Source of the DNA: Verrucomicrobiota bacterium
GTDB taxonomy: Bacteria > Verrucomicrobiota > Verrucomicrobiia > CAIQCK01
Length of the DNA: 64,000 bases
Assembly: GCA_026397915.1 (NCBI GenBank)
Contig: JAPLTX010000014.1
Span: 124,001-188,000 of the forward strand
Direction: 5' to 3'
Below are positions 1 to 8,829 of this stretch, one piece after another; positions within the stretch are counted from its first letter, which is position 1, and every line of letters starts with the position of its first letter. The position numbers and the translations under genes are program-made. The notes beneath the pieces were generated by a model that was given only the letters and a program-made list of their open reading frames with translations, was not told the origin of the DNA and did not search any database.

Positions 1-1837
1 CAATGACCTTGGCGAAAGACGCGCGCTTCGCGCGATTCTCCTCCGGCGTCATGTTGAGATGTGGCCAATTGTAGGCGCTGACGGCGTCGTAGCCGTAGTC
101 CTTCATCTTTGCCAGCAGGTTGGTGCCGCTGTTGATGCACGCGACCAAGTAAAGGCCACCGAGGCCGGCGTCCTTGCACATCTGCCGCATCCGATCGAAG
201 GTTGGCTTCACCTTCTCCGCGCCCATGTCGCGCGCAGGATTTTGCGACGAGAAGATGACGACGAGAGGCTTGCCCTCGACGGTCACGTAGTTCGGCCGCT
301 TGAAGTAGTTCTCGATCCAGAAGCGCGTGATCTTCTCCCAGTCCTCCGGCGAGTGCGAGCCGGGCGGATTGTGATTCGCGTAGAGCAGGCAGAACTTGAT
401 GAGGTTCTGATAGCGCGCCTTGAACAGCGCGTCATGAATCCCGTGCTCCAGATGCCGCACGCCACGGTCCCAATACCAGTCGTAGAGGAAGAAGTTGATG
501 CCGTGTTCGACGGCCCACTTGATCTGCCAGTCGGCTACCTCCGGGTCGCCCTCGCGATACCAGCCAAGCAGCGGCTGGCGCTCCGGGAACGACTTCAACG
601 GCGCCCAGCGCGACGCCGTGTTCCAGCCGGGGAAATAGTAAGCGCCGACCTGATAGTCGCTCTTGGCAGGTTTCGGTTCGGGAACGTAGGCGGCTTTCGG
701 CAAAGTCGGCGCCGGCAGGAAATCCAGTGTGGCTGTTTTCGTCGGCGTGCCGTCTAGCGTGAGTATCGCCTTGACCTTGCGCGATCGGTCGGACTGCACG
801 GTCCATGCAATCGTTTCGGGAACGCCGAACTCGATCTTCGCCGGCAACGATTCTTCCTTTAACAACTGCGCGCCTGATAATTTCAGCACCGGCTTGAGAT
901 CGCGGGCTGGTTCGCCGCCGCGGTTGACGATGCGGGCTTCGAGCCGCGCTGGCCGGCCGGCGCGCGTGAATGGATCGTGCAAACCCAGCCACGTCACTTC
1001 CAAATCCGGCGGGCCTTGCGGCTCAGAGCCAAAAGCAATGAACTCGACGGCCGTCTTTGCGCCCTTGCGAACTGGAGTTTGCAGCCGCAACTCGACGATC
1101 CGTCCGCGCCAGTGCGTGTTCGCGCCAACATCCACGTTGTAGGTGTGCATCCGGCCGTCAGCGTGCAGCGGGAAATTCACCTGATGCAGCCCGTTGACCG
1201 TGTCGCTGGCGAACGTCACCACGCCCGCCTCGCCCGCGCTCGCGGCCATGCGCACGGCGATGAACGCCCCGTCCTCGGTGTTCAGCGAGACACGCGCGCG
1301 CCATTCGCCCTGGGCGTCGAGTTTCACGTCGCGCGCTGGCAACACGGTTTCGGCGGACGGCGGCTCCTCGATCACACGGATCGCGCGGATGGCGTAACGG
1401 CCGCCGCCTTCGTGCGGGAAGTCGAGCCGCAGTTTGATGATTTTCTTCTCGGCCTGCCAGAACGGTTCGATGCGATAGGTCTGCCAGTCGCCGGGTGTCT
1501 GGTCAAACTTTGTGAGCTTGTCGGGCGAGAAGCCGCCGTATTTCGTCTGTAGCGTCTTGGTCCAGAAGAACATGCCGCCGCCGGACACGTCAGTCTTCAT
1601 CTCCAACTCGATACGTTGCCACGGCGTCGTCCCGAAACCGTCGAACGTCGGGCTAACGAGCATCGAATCGCCGGGCTGCGTGTCGAAAACAAGCGCGTCG
1701 TTTTCGACGCGAAGGTTCTTCACGTAGCTGGGCGACCACTTGGCGATGTCGGCGGGTTTCCACTCGCGGACGACGGTTTGGGCATGAACGCTGCCGGTCA
1801 TCGCGGCGAGGAAAAGGCAAATGCGTAACAGTTTCAT
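1..1837 (-). CDS. Secreted GH99/WbsX-like glycan-active protein (3' end cut by window edge)
   Basis: The reading frame is open from the ATG at 1837 to base 1, so about 612 residues are present and the C terminus lies outside the window. The start (MKLLRICLFLAAMTGSVHAQ) is a typical Sec signal peptide. Residues about 20-390 read as beta-rich carbohydrate-binding or Ig-like material. From about residue 394 there is a TIM-barrel-like domain with GAYYFPGWN, then GWYREGDPEVADWQIKWA and FFLYDWYWDRG, the pattern of the GH99-like/WbsX family. Members act on mannan-type glycans or are associated with polysaccharide loci; the substrate here is not known. It is divergent from ilvC across about 200 bp. 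Only a weak ribosome-binding site is visible. The family call is good; the enzymatic role is inferred. Confidence 0.8.
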   Translation of the reverse strand, partial: MKLLRICLFLAAMTGSVHAQTVVREWKPADIAKWSPSYVKNLRVENDALVFDTQPGDSMLVSPTFDGFGTTPWQRIELEMKTDVSGGGMFFWTKTLQTKYGGFSPDKLTKFDQTPGDWQTYRIEPFWQAEKKIIKLRLDFPHEGGGRYAIRAIRVIEEPPSAETVLPARDVKLDAQGEWRARVSLNTEDGAFIAVRMAASAGEAGVVTFASDTVNGLHQVNFPLHADGRMHTYNVDVGANTHWRGRIVELRLQTPVRKGAKTAVEFIAFGSEPQGPPDLEVTWLGLHDPFTRAGRPARLEARIVNRGGEPARDLKPVLKLSGAQLLKEESLPAKIEFGVPETIAWTVQSDRSRKVKAILTLDGTPTKTATLDFLPAPTLPKAAYVPEPKPAKSDYQVGAYYFPGWNTASRWAPLKSFPERQPLLGWYREGDPEVADWQIKWAVEHGINFFLYDWYWDRGVRHLEHGIHDALFKARYQNLIKFCLLYANHNPPGSHSPEDWEKITRFWIENYFKRPNYVTVEGKPLVVIFSSQNPARDMGAEKVKPTFDRMRQMCKDAGLGGLYLVACINSGTNLLAKMKDYGYDAVSAYNWPHLNMTPEENRAKRASFAKVI

Positions 1838-1948
1838 AGCAAGTTCTTGATTCGAGCGGTGCGCAGCTTCCCACAATTCATGGTCGTTTGTCACGAACGG
1901 GAAAGGCTGGCGGCACGGGTTTTAGGCGAAAAAGGCGGAAGTTTCTAT

Positions 1949-1976
1949 TTGACTGCGGGCACTTCGCCACTAGGAT
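1949..1976 (+). promoter_or_regulatory. Putative sigma70-type promoter of ilvC
   Basis: TTGACT (1949-1954) and TAGGAT (971-976 of the same kilobase, i.e. 1971-1976) are separated by 16 bp, giving a transcript start near 1983. The leader then holds a small hairpin (CTCTCTT/AAGAGAG, about 1983-2002) before the AAAGGA ribosome-binding site at 2021-2026. No T-box or leucine-type attenuator peptide was seen. This is pattern matching only. Confidence 0.4.
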
Positions 1977-2035
1977 TCGCTGCTCTCTTTAAGAGAAGAG
2001 AGTTCAGCAAAAGCAGACACAAAGGATAAAACATC

Positions 2036-3136
2036 ATGGCAATCATTGATTTTGGTGGAACGAAGGAAACGGTCGTCACGCGGCAGGAGTTCCCGATGGC
2101 CAGGGCGCGCAAGGTCCTCAAAAACGAGACCATCGCCATCATCGGCTACGGCGTGCAGGGGCCGGCGCAGGGGTTGAACCTCCGCGACAACGGCTTCAAC
2201 GTCATCGTCGGCCAGGCGAAGTCGTTCAAGCGCGACTGGGACCGCGCCGTCGCCGACGGCTGGGTGCCCGGCAAGACGCTGTTCGACATCGAGGAAGCGG
2301 TGCAGAAGGGCACGATCATCCAGATGCTCGTTTCCGACGCCGCGCAGCGCGCCATCTGGCCGAACGTGAAGAAGAATCTCAAACCCGGCGACGCGATCTA
2401 TTTCTCGCACGGTTTCTCCATCGCCTACTGCAAGCAGACCGGCGTCATCCCGCCGAAGAATGTGGACGTGATCATGGTCGCGCCGAAAGGCTCCGGCACC
2501 TCCGTCCGCCGCAACTTCCTCACCGGCGCGGGCATCAACTCCAGCTTCGCCGTCGGTCAGGATGCCACGGGCCGCGCGGAGGATCGCTGCCTCGCAGTCG
2601 GCATCGGCATTGGTTCCGGCTACCTGTTCCCGACGACCTTCCAACACGAGGTGTTCAGCGATCTCACCGGCGAGCGCGGCGTGCTCATGGGCGCGTTGGC
2701 TGGCATTATGGAGGCGCAATACGAAGTGCTTCGCGCCCACGGCCACTCGCCGAGCGAGGCGTTCAACGAGACTGTCGAGGAACTCACGCAGAGCCTCATC
2801 CGCCTCGTGGACGAGAACGGCATGGACTGGATGTATTCCAACTGCTCCGCCACCGCCCAGCGCGGCGCGCTCGACTGGAAGCCGAAGTTCAGGAAGGCCG
2901 TGTTGCCGGTGTTCAAGGACCTCTACAGCCGCGTCAAGACCGGCAAGGAATGCACCCGCGTGCTGACAGCGTGCGGCGCGCCGAACTACCAGGTGCAGTT
3001 GCAGAAAGAGTTGAGTGAGATTCACAACTCCGAGATGTGGCAGGCCGGTGCGGCCGTCCGTGCGTTGCGCCCGAAGGAGCCGGCAAAGGCCATCGCGAAG
3101 GGCACCAAGGGTGTCGCTGGCCGGCAGGCAAACTAA
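2036..3136 (+). CDS. ilvC: Ketol-acid reductoisomerase (NADP+)
   Basis: IlvC catalyses the isomerisation and NADPH-dependent reduction of acetolactate or acetohydroxybutyrate, the second common step of valine, leucine and isoleucine synthesis, in the cytoplasm. The 366-residue product has the Rossmann motif GYGVQGPAQG near residue 38, then YFSHGFSI and MVAPKGSGTSVRRNF, which are characteristic of the N-terminal KARI domain. The helical C-terminal domain carries the acidic metal ligands around EAFNETVEELTQ. At 366 residues it is slightly longer than class I enzymes (about 330-340) and much shorter than class II. The ATG at 2036 has an AAAGGA ribosome-binding site 9 bp upstream. It stands alone, without ilvB or ilvN nearby, and is followed by a strong terminator. 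Confidence 0.95.
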   Translation: MAIIDFGGTKETVVTRQEFPMARARKVLKNETIAIIGYGVQGPAQGLNLRDNGFNVIVGQAKSFKRDWDRAVADGWVPGKTLFDIEEAVQKGTIIQMLVSDAAQRAIWPNVKKNLKPGDAIYFSHGFSIAYCKQTGVIPPKNVDVIMVAPKGSGTSVRRNFLTGAGINSSFAVGQDATGRAEDRCLAVGIGIGSGYLFPTTFQHEVFSDLTGERGVLMGALAGIMEAQYEVLRAHGHSPSEAFNETVEELTQSLIRLVDENGMDWMYSNCSATAQRGALDWKPKFRKAVLPVFKDLYSRVKTGKECTRVLTACGAPNYQVQLQKELSEIHNSEMWQAGAAVRALRPKEPAKAIAKGTKGVAGRQAN

Positions 3137-3163
3137 ACGCCTGACAAGTCAGATTCGTTTCGC

Positions 3164-3196
3164 AAGGGACAGCCTTCGGGCTGTCCCTTGTGTTTT
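3164..3196 (+). terminator. Intrinsic terminator after ilvC
   Basis: A perfect 11-bp stem (3164-3174 with 3179-3189) closes a TTCG tetraloop and is followed by GTGTTTTC. It sits 28 bp after the ilvC stop and between convergent ilvC and sulfatase 1. Confidence 0.85.
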
Positions 3197-3224
3197 CGGG
3201 ATGTGGTTGGCGTCGGTGCCGCGC

Positions 3225-4670
3225 CTATTTTTTCTTTGCGCCGGCTTTCTTCGGTCCGCCTTCACGGATCGGAAAGCACTCGGAATCGGTGTGCGCGGTT
3301 TTAAGGAGCAATTCGACTTTGGCGACGACATCCAAGTGCTGCGCGGCGACATCGTGTTCCTCGCCCAGGTCGCTCTTGAGGTCGTAAAGCTCCACCGGTT
3401 TCTTCGTGCCGAGGCGGACGGCTTTCCAGTCGCCCAGCCGCACCGCTTGCGAGAAACCGCGCTCGTGGAATTCCCAGTAGAGATAGTCGTGTCGCTTCTG
3501 CCGCTCTGGTTGTCCGAGCAACGTCGGTGCGAAGCTGATGCTGTCGAGGTTCGGCGGCGGTTCGACGTCGGCAAGCTCCGCGGCGGTGGCCATGAAGTCG
3601 CCGAAGTAGCCAACATGGTCGCTGACAGTGCCGGCTTTGATCCGGCCGGGCCAGCGAGCGATAAATGGCGTGCGGATGCCGCCGTCGTAGAGGTCGCGCT
3701 TGATGCCGCGCAGCGGGCCGTTGGAATCGAAGAACTCGAAGTCGGCCCCGCCTTCCTTCTGCGGGCCGTTGTCGGAGCTGAACATCACCAGCGTGCGCTC
3801 GTCGAGACCAAGCCGTTTCAGCAGCGAGAGCAGCCGGCCGATATCTCTATCCATGCGCGTGACCATCGCCGCGTAACCTTTGTTCGGTTCGGTCCAGTCC
3901 TTGTCCTTGTAAATGCCGAGGTCGGGCACTTCCTGGCCGTTGCCGGTGCCGCGCATGCCTTCGTTGTTGGCGTGCGGGGTCGTGATGGCGAGGTAGAGGA
4001 AAAACGGCTTGCTGTGGTTCTGCTCGACCCATTTGAGCGCTTCGGCGGCGAAAAGGTCGTGGCTGTATTCTATTCTCTTCGTCGCCCACCCTTGGCCGAA
4101 CTCGCCGTCGCCGACGTTGCCCGGCGGCACTTCGTTCTTCAGCGTCACGCGCTGCTCGCCGCGCCAAAGAAACGCGGGGTAGTAGTTGTGTGCATGGAGT
4201 TGATTGAGGTAGCCGAAGAAATAATCGAAGCCCTGCTTCGTCGGGATGCCGCTGGTGTCAGGCTCGCCGAGTCCCCACTTGCCGACGAGGCCGGTGGCAT
4301 AGCCGGCGTCGTGAAGCACCTTGGCCACTGTGACATCCTGCGGGCGCAGGATCTGGCCTCGCGCGTTGTTCTTGCCGGCGTTGCCGCGCACCCAGCAATG
4401 TCCCGTGTGCCGGCCAGTCATCAACACGCACCGCGATGGCGCGCAAACGGTGGAGCCGGCGTAGAACTGCGTGAACCGCATTCCGTCCACCGCCATACGG
4501 TCGAGGCACGGCGTCTGGATTTTCTTCTGCCCGTAGCAACCAAGGTCGCCGCGGCCGAGGTCGTCGGCGAGGATGAAGATGATGCTGGGCCTTGGCGATT
4601 CAGCCGCCCGTAACGGCGTCCACGCGAGCAGGACCGCGCCGAGCGTGATGAGAAGTCGGAGGTCGGTCAT
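3225..4670 (-). CDS. Secreted type I sulfatase (sulfatase 1)
   Basis: Hydrolyses sulfate esters, probably on a polysaccharide, in the periplasm or outside the cell. The signal peptide is [23 protein letters not shown]. The metal-binding ILADDLG motif is at about residues 33-39. The formylglycine motif CAPSR has Cys76, the residue oxidised to formylglycine in this superfamily. The chosen ATG at 4670 overlaps the stop of sulfatase 2 as ATGA, which argues for translational coupling and against the upstream in-frame start. The 481-residue length fits the family. The C-terminal half carries [12 protein letters not shown] and RWPGRIKAG, conserved in arylsulfatase-A-like enzymes. It is the last gene of the operon. 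Substrate specificity cannot be read from sequence alone. Confidence 0.92.
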   Translation of the reverse strand: MTDLRLLITLGAVLLAWTPLRAAESPRPSIIFILADDLGRGDLGCYGQKKIQTPCLDRMAVDGMRFTQFYAGSTVCAPSRCVLMTGRHTGHCWVRGNAGKNNARGQILRPQDVTVAKVLHDAGYATGLVGKWGLGEPDTSGIPTKQGFDYFFGYLNQLHAHNYYPAFLWRGEQRVTLKNEVPPGNVGDGEFGQGWATKRIEYSHDLFAAEALKWVEQNHSKPFFLYLAITTPHANNEGMRGTGNGQEVPDLGIYKDKDWTEPNKGYAAMVTRMDRDIGRLLSLLKRLGLDERTLVMFSSDNGPQKEGGADFEFFDSNGPLRGIKRDLYDGGIRTPFIARWPGRIKAGTVSDHVGYFGDFMATAAELADVEPPPNLDSISFAPTLLGQPERQKRHDYLYWEFHERGFSQAVRLGDWKAVRLGTKKPVELYDLKSDLGEEHDVAAQHLDVVAKVELLLKTAHTDSECFPIREGGPKKAGAKKK

Positions 4671-6070
4671 GGTTTCTGTCCGTTCGCTTTCTGGTTTTCG
4701 CACTGCCGAACCCAGTCGTCGTGAAGCTTGCGCAACCGCTCAGCGATTTCGGGCTGCTCGGCGGCGAAGTTCTTCTTTTCGCCAACGTCCTCAACGAGGT
4801 TGGAGAGAAACAGCGGGAACCGCTGCGTTTTCTTGTCGCCGCCGGGCACACCCCACGCCACGCCGGCTGCGCTGTCCCAAGCGTTGCCGATGAGTTTCCA
4901 GTCGCCTTCGCGCACGGCCCATTGCGGGTTCCTGCCGTCGCCCACGTGCCAGTGCAACACGTCGTGCGGGCTGGGCGCGTCGGCGGATTTCAGCACGGGC
5001 ACGAGGCTCCTGCCGTCAATGGCCGGTTGCAACAGCTTCACGCCCGCCAGTTCGGCAACTGTCGGCAGCCAATCGCAACCGTGCGCCACCTGGCCGCGCA
5101 CCGCGCCTTCCGGCAGATGGCCAGGCCACGACAGGATCGCCGGCAGCCGGATGCCGCCCTCAAACAGGCTGAACTTCGCGCCGCGATACGGCCCCGCGCT
5201 GCCGCCGCCGAAGTGCGCGCGCTCCTCGGTCGAGTGGCCGTTGTCGGACTGGAACACGACGATGGTGCGCTCGCGCAGTTTCAGGTCGTCCACGCAGCGC
5301 AATAGGTCGCCGATCCGCTCGTCCATCGTCGCCAGAAACGCAGCGTAAAGGTTGCGCGGATACGGCAGGTGTTTGAGCCGCTCCGACCACTTCACGTTGG
5401 GCTGATACGGGTAGTGCGGCTCGTTGATAGCGAAGTAGATGAAGAACGGCCGCTCTCTGTTGGCCGCCATGAACTTCGACGCTTCCTCGACCATCAGGCT
5501 GCCGAAGAACCGGCCATCGGCAAACACCTCTGTGCCGTTGCGGTGCAGATCGTGGATGTTCGGACCTTGCCAGTAAAAAAAGTGCGACCAGTTGTCTATG
5601 CAACCGCCCATGTGCCCGAACGAGTAGTCGAACCCCTGCGCGTTCGGCATCGTCTCCGGCGTGTAGCCGAGGTGCCATTTGCCGACGTGCGCCGTGGCGT
5701 AGCCGGCGGCCTTGAACGTCTCAGCCATCGTCACCTCGCCCGCCGGTAATGCGCCCTTGCCGTCACGCTGCGACGCGCAGTTACCCGGCACGCCGCACCG
5801 CAGTGGATAGCGCCCCGTCAACAGCCCCGCGCGCGACGGCGAGCAAACCGGCGAGGCGGAATAGAACTGCGTGAACCGCACCCCGCGCGCTGCCAGCGAA
5901 TCAATCACCGGCGTCGCAAGGTCCTTCGCGCCGTAGCAGCCCGCATCCACCGATCCTTGGTCGTCGGTGAGGATGACGATGACGTTGGGCTTCGCAGCGG
6001 CGGCGTCAGCACTGAACACGCCCGCGCCCGCCATCAGCGCGGCAAGGAAAATTGCGACGAGAGGTTTCAT
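4667..6070 (-). CDS. Secreted type I sulfatase (sulfatase 2)
   Basis: A second exported sulfatase of about 467 residues with signal peptide [23 protein letters not shown]. The motif VILTDDQGS provides the metal-binding aspartates and CSPSR (Cys76) is the formylglycine site. The start at 6070 was chosen over an in-frame site at 6139 because it begins the signal peptide and has a good ribosome-binding site (AAAGGAAG). It resembles sulfatase 1 in the first 80 residues (same spacing of DD and CxPSR), so the pair may be an old duplication. It is followed by sulfatase 1 with a 4-bp overlap and preceded by a Tat TIM-barrel protein 56 bp upstream. An activating formylglycine-generating enzyme is not in this window. 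Confidence 0.92.
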   Translation of the reverse strand: MKPLVAIFLAALMAGAGVFSADAAAAKPNVIVILTDDQGSVDAGCYGAKDLATPVIDSLAARGVRFTQFYSASPVCSPSRAGLLTGRYPLRCGVPGNCASQRDGKGALPAGEVTMAETFKAAGYATAHVGKWHLGYTPETMPNAQGFDYSFGHMGGCIDNWSHFFYWQGPNIHDLHRNGTEVFADGRFFGSLMVEEASKFMAANRERPFFIYFAINEPHYPYQPNVKWSERLKHLPYPRNLYAAFLATMDERIGDLLRCVDDLKLRERTIVVFQSDNGHSTEERAHFGGGSAGPYRGAKFSLFEGGIRLPAILSWPGHLPEGAVRGQVAHGCDWLPTVAELAGVKLLQPAIDGRSLVPVLKSADAPSPHDVLHWHVGDGRNPQWAVREGDWKLIGNAWDSAAGVAWGVPGGDKKTQRFPLFLSNLVEDVGEKKNFAAEQPEIAERLRKLHDDWVRQCENQKANGQKP

Positions 6071-6126
6071 GGGCAGCTTCCTTTCTTGTTTCGGATGCGC
6101 CGCCGCGATTTTGCGGAAGGTTTGTT

Positions 6127-7128
6127 TCAACCGCGCCACGGACGCGGGCGGTTTTTGTTGGCGGCGAAGGCGTCCCGCGTGATCTGCGCGTCCTCGGCCA
6201 CCTGGAAGTCAAACATACCGGCGAGGATGAAGTCGCCGCCGTTGGCGAAGGCGTGATTGAAACCGTCGCGCGGCGTGATGGCTCCGGCGGCCATGACTTT
6301 GAAGGCGATCCACGGCTTCGCCACGCTCTTCATGAACTCAGCCGTCTCTTCGGGGTTGTTGCACCAGTAGCCCGGGTTTTCGGCGTGCTCGGTCTTCATT
6401 GCCTCGGGCTTCGGCGCGCTGGGATACTTGAGATGATGAAGCGTCTTCACGTAGAAATCGAGCGGGAGTTTTTCCTTCTCGCAGAACTGCACAACCAGCA
6501 ACTCGTGACAGGCGACGCCGACGGGCAGGCCGGTGGCCTTGATAATGCCGAGCAGTTCGCCGATCACCGCGCCTTTGCCCTGCTTTACCAAGGGGCCGGT
6601 GATCATGCCGGGCACATAGAGCGCGTCCACACCGCTGTCCACGAGCTGCGGCAACGTGCGACGGTAGCTCGGCGGATCGGCGACCCGGCCTTCGGCGTCG
6701 CTCCACGGCGCGACGATCCATTTCATTTTGCCGCCGCGGTCGCGATACTGTCGGAAAAGCTTGGCGATCTTCGCGTCCTGGTGGGTCATGAACGCGCTGA
6801 CGCCGCTGGCCTCGGCGGCGGCGAAGGTTTCGATGATTTTCTGCTCGGTGTTGTAGTGCCGCGACAAATCATCCACGTAGCGCAGGTCGCGGCTGTGCAT
6901 GAAGAAGGTGATGTGGTTGGTGCCGAGGATGAGCCGGCTAATCTCCAGGTCGCCGATCTTTCCGGCAGGCAATTGGCCGGGAACTTGTGAGAGCGGCTTG
7001 ACGGCCGGCCGTGGCTCGGCCGATGCCTGGCGCGAAGCCGCCACTGCGGCGATTCCCGCCGAGGCGGCCAGCGACCGCGTCAGAAAAGTCCGGCGGTCGA
7101 GTTTGCTGTGCAAATCCTGTTTCTGCAT
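6127..7128 (-). CDS. Tat-exported TIM-barrel protein, aldo/keto-reductase-like
   Basis: This 333-residue protein starts with a twin-arginine signal (DRRTFLTRSLAASAG, residues 11-25). IGDLEISRLILGTN follows, resembling the opening strand of aldo/keto reductases. Later segments (FMTHQDAKIAKLF, GVDALYVPGM, FKVMAAGAITPRDG, FILAGMFDF) fit an eight-stranded barrel that ends with a phosphate-binding-like loop. No clear AKR catalytic tetrad was recognised, so a redox activity is uncertain. It sits between sulfatases 3 and 2 in one operon (gaps of 47 and 56 bp), which suggests a role in processing the released sugar. A paralogue with the same layout is at 61823-62770. Export through Tat would suit a cofactor-bearing protein. 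Confidence 0.75.
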   Translation of the reverse strand: MQKQDLHSKLDRRTFLTRSLAASAGIAAVAASRQASAEPRPAVKPLSQVPGQLPAGKIGDLEISRLILGTNHITFFMHSRDLRYVDDLSRHYNTEQKIIETFAAAEASGVSAFMTHQDAKIAKLFRQYRDRGGKMKWIVAPWSDAEGRVADPPSYRRTLPQLVDSGVDALYVPGMITGPLVKQGKGAVIGELLGIIKATGLPVGVACHELLVVQFCEKEKLPLDFYVKTLHHLKYPSAPKPEAMKTEHAENPGYWCNNPEETAEFMKSVAKPWIAFKVMAAGAITPRDGFNHAFANGGDFILAGMFDFQVAEDAQITRDAFAANKNRPRPWRG

Positions 7129-7175
7129 GGGTTGTTCCTTTCGTCGGCACTATAGCACAGATGGTTGCGGCAAGA

Positions 7176-8693
7176 TCACATTTCGTCCTTCGGCAGCTCG
7201 TTCTCAAACCGGTTCTCGTCCTTGAGTTCCTTCTTCAACCGAAACAGTTCCGCCTTCAGTTGCTTGACGAGGCCGGCGCAAGCGGGATCGGCGTAGATGT
7301 TCTTCAGTTCGCGCGGGTCGTTCTGGAGGTCGAAAAGCTCCCACGCGTCGAGCTTGTTGAAGTAGATGAGCTTGTATCGCTCAGTGCGGACGCCGTAGTG
7401 CGGCTGCACGCGGTGGTGCATCGGGTAGTGGTAGTAGCGGTAATACATTGAGGTGCGCCAGTCGGCGGGCGTCTTGCCGCGCAGCAGCGGCAGAAAGCTG
7501 CGGCCCTGCATGTCGGCGGGCGTCTTCTGGCCGGCAGCGTCGAGCAGCATTGGCGCGAAGTCCACATTGAGGACCATCTTGTCGTTGGTCGCGCCGGGCT
7601 TGATGCGGCCGGGCCAGCGAATGATGAATGGCATCCGCAGCGATTCCTCATACATGAAGCGCTTGTCGAACCAGTTGTGGTCGCCAAGGTAGAAGCCCTG
7701 GTCAGAGGTGTAAATGACGATGGTGTTTTCGGCGAGGCCCTCCTTGTCGAGGAAGTCGAGCAGCCGGCCGACGTTGTCATCCACCGAGGCAATGCAGCGC
7801 AGGTAGTCCTTGATGTAACGCTGATACTTCCATTTCTTCAACGCCTCGCCGGTGAGTTTCTTCTTCTGGCCGTTGACGGTGATCTCCACCTCCGTGTCCA
7901 CACCGTTAAGCCACTTCTGGCGCGCGGGGCCTTTCAGGTCTGGCGGCGGCAGCGGATACTTCACGTCACGCCGCGTCAGGTCGCGGTCAATCCGCATCGT
8001 CGCCTCCGTGGCGGCGGAACAACGCGTGGCGTAATCGTCATTGAACGTCTCCGGCTCCGGGATGTCCGCGTTGTCATACATGTGCGCGTGCTTTTCGTCC
8101 GGCTCCCAACTGCGGTGCGGCGCCTTGTGGTGGCACATCAGAAAGAACGGTTTGTCCTTCGGCCGGTTTCTGATGAACTCGATGGAAAAATCCGCGATCA
8201 GATCGGTGACGTAGCCGGTGTGTTTAGTGCGGCCGGCCGGCGTGAGGAAAACCGGATCGTGATACACACCTTGGCCCGGCAGAATGTTCCAAAAATCGAA
8301 TCCGCCCGGGTCGGTGCCGAGGTGCCACTTGCCAATCATGCCGGTGTAATAGCCGGCGGCTTGCAGATACTTCGCCAGCGTTGGCCGCTTCGGGTCAATC
8401 GGATTGAAGACCGGCACGCCGTTGATGTGGCTGTATTGGCCGGTGAGGATGCACGCGCGGCTCGGCGTGCAGATCGAGTGGACGCAGAAACAGTTGTTGA
8501 GCCGCATCCCGGCGCTGGCGATGCGGTCGAGGTTCGGCGTCTTGTTGATCCGGCTGCCGTAGCAACTCATCGCGTGCGACGCGTGATCGTCGGACATGAT
8601 GTAGAGGATGTTCGGTCGCGAGGAGTCGGCGGCGACGGCTGCTGTCGCCAACAACGGCAGCAGCAAGGTTCCGAGAAACGCTGGTAGCTTCAT
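7176..8693 (-). CDS. Secreted type I sulfatase (sulfatase 3), GlcNAc-6-sulfatase/mucin-desulfating-like
   Basis: A 505-residue exported sulfatase with signal peptide MKLPAFLGTLLLPLLATAAVAA, metal motif IMSDDHASHA and formylglycine motif CTPSR at Cys75. The start at 8693 was chosen at the signal peptide; the longer in-frame extension has no signal-like features. The run YTSDQGFYLGDHNWFDKR and the C-terminal ENIYADPA-like DUF4976 region are typical of the sulfatase group containing N-acetylglucosamine-6-sulfatases and mucin-desulfating enzymes. That specificity is an inference, supported by a GH20 hexosaminidase encoded divergently. It is the first gene of the four-gene minus-strand operon. It differs clearly from sulfatases 1 and 2. 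Confidence 0.9.
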   Translation of the reverse strand: MKLPAFLGTLLLPLLATAAVAADSSRPNILYIMSDDHASHAMSCYGSRINKTPNLDRIASAGMRLNNCFCVHSICTPSRACILTGQYSHINGVPVFNPIDPKRPTLAKYLQAAGYYTGMIGKWHLGTDPGGFDFWNILPGQGVYHDPVFLTPAGRTKHTGYVTDLIADFSIEFIRNRPKDKPFFLMCHHKAPHRSWEPDEKHAHMYDNADIPEPETFNDDYATRCSAATEATMRIDRDLTRRDVKYPLPPPDLKGPARQKWLNGVDTEVEITVNGQKKKLTGEALKKWKYQRYIKDYLRCIASVDDNVGRLLDFLDKEGLAENTIVIYTSDQGFYLGDHNWFDKRFMYEESLRMPFIIRWPGRIKPGATNDKMVLNVDFAPMLLDAAGQKTPADMQGRSFLPLLRGKTPADWRTSMYYRYYHYPMHHRVQPHYGVRTERYKLIYFNKLDAWELFDLQNDPRELKNIYADPACAGLVKQLKAELFRLKKELKDENRFENELPKDEM

Positions 8694-8829
8694 AGTGGCA
8701 ACTCCGCAGTTCAAATGTCGTCTTCCTGTATCACGCGCCGCGCAAGCTGGCAACCGGATTGCCAGCTTCGGCTTGAAACACCGCTCCATCGCACGCACAC
8801 TCCCTGCGATTGTTTAGCCGGAGCAACCC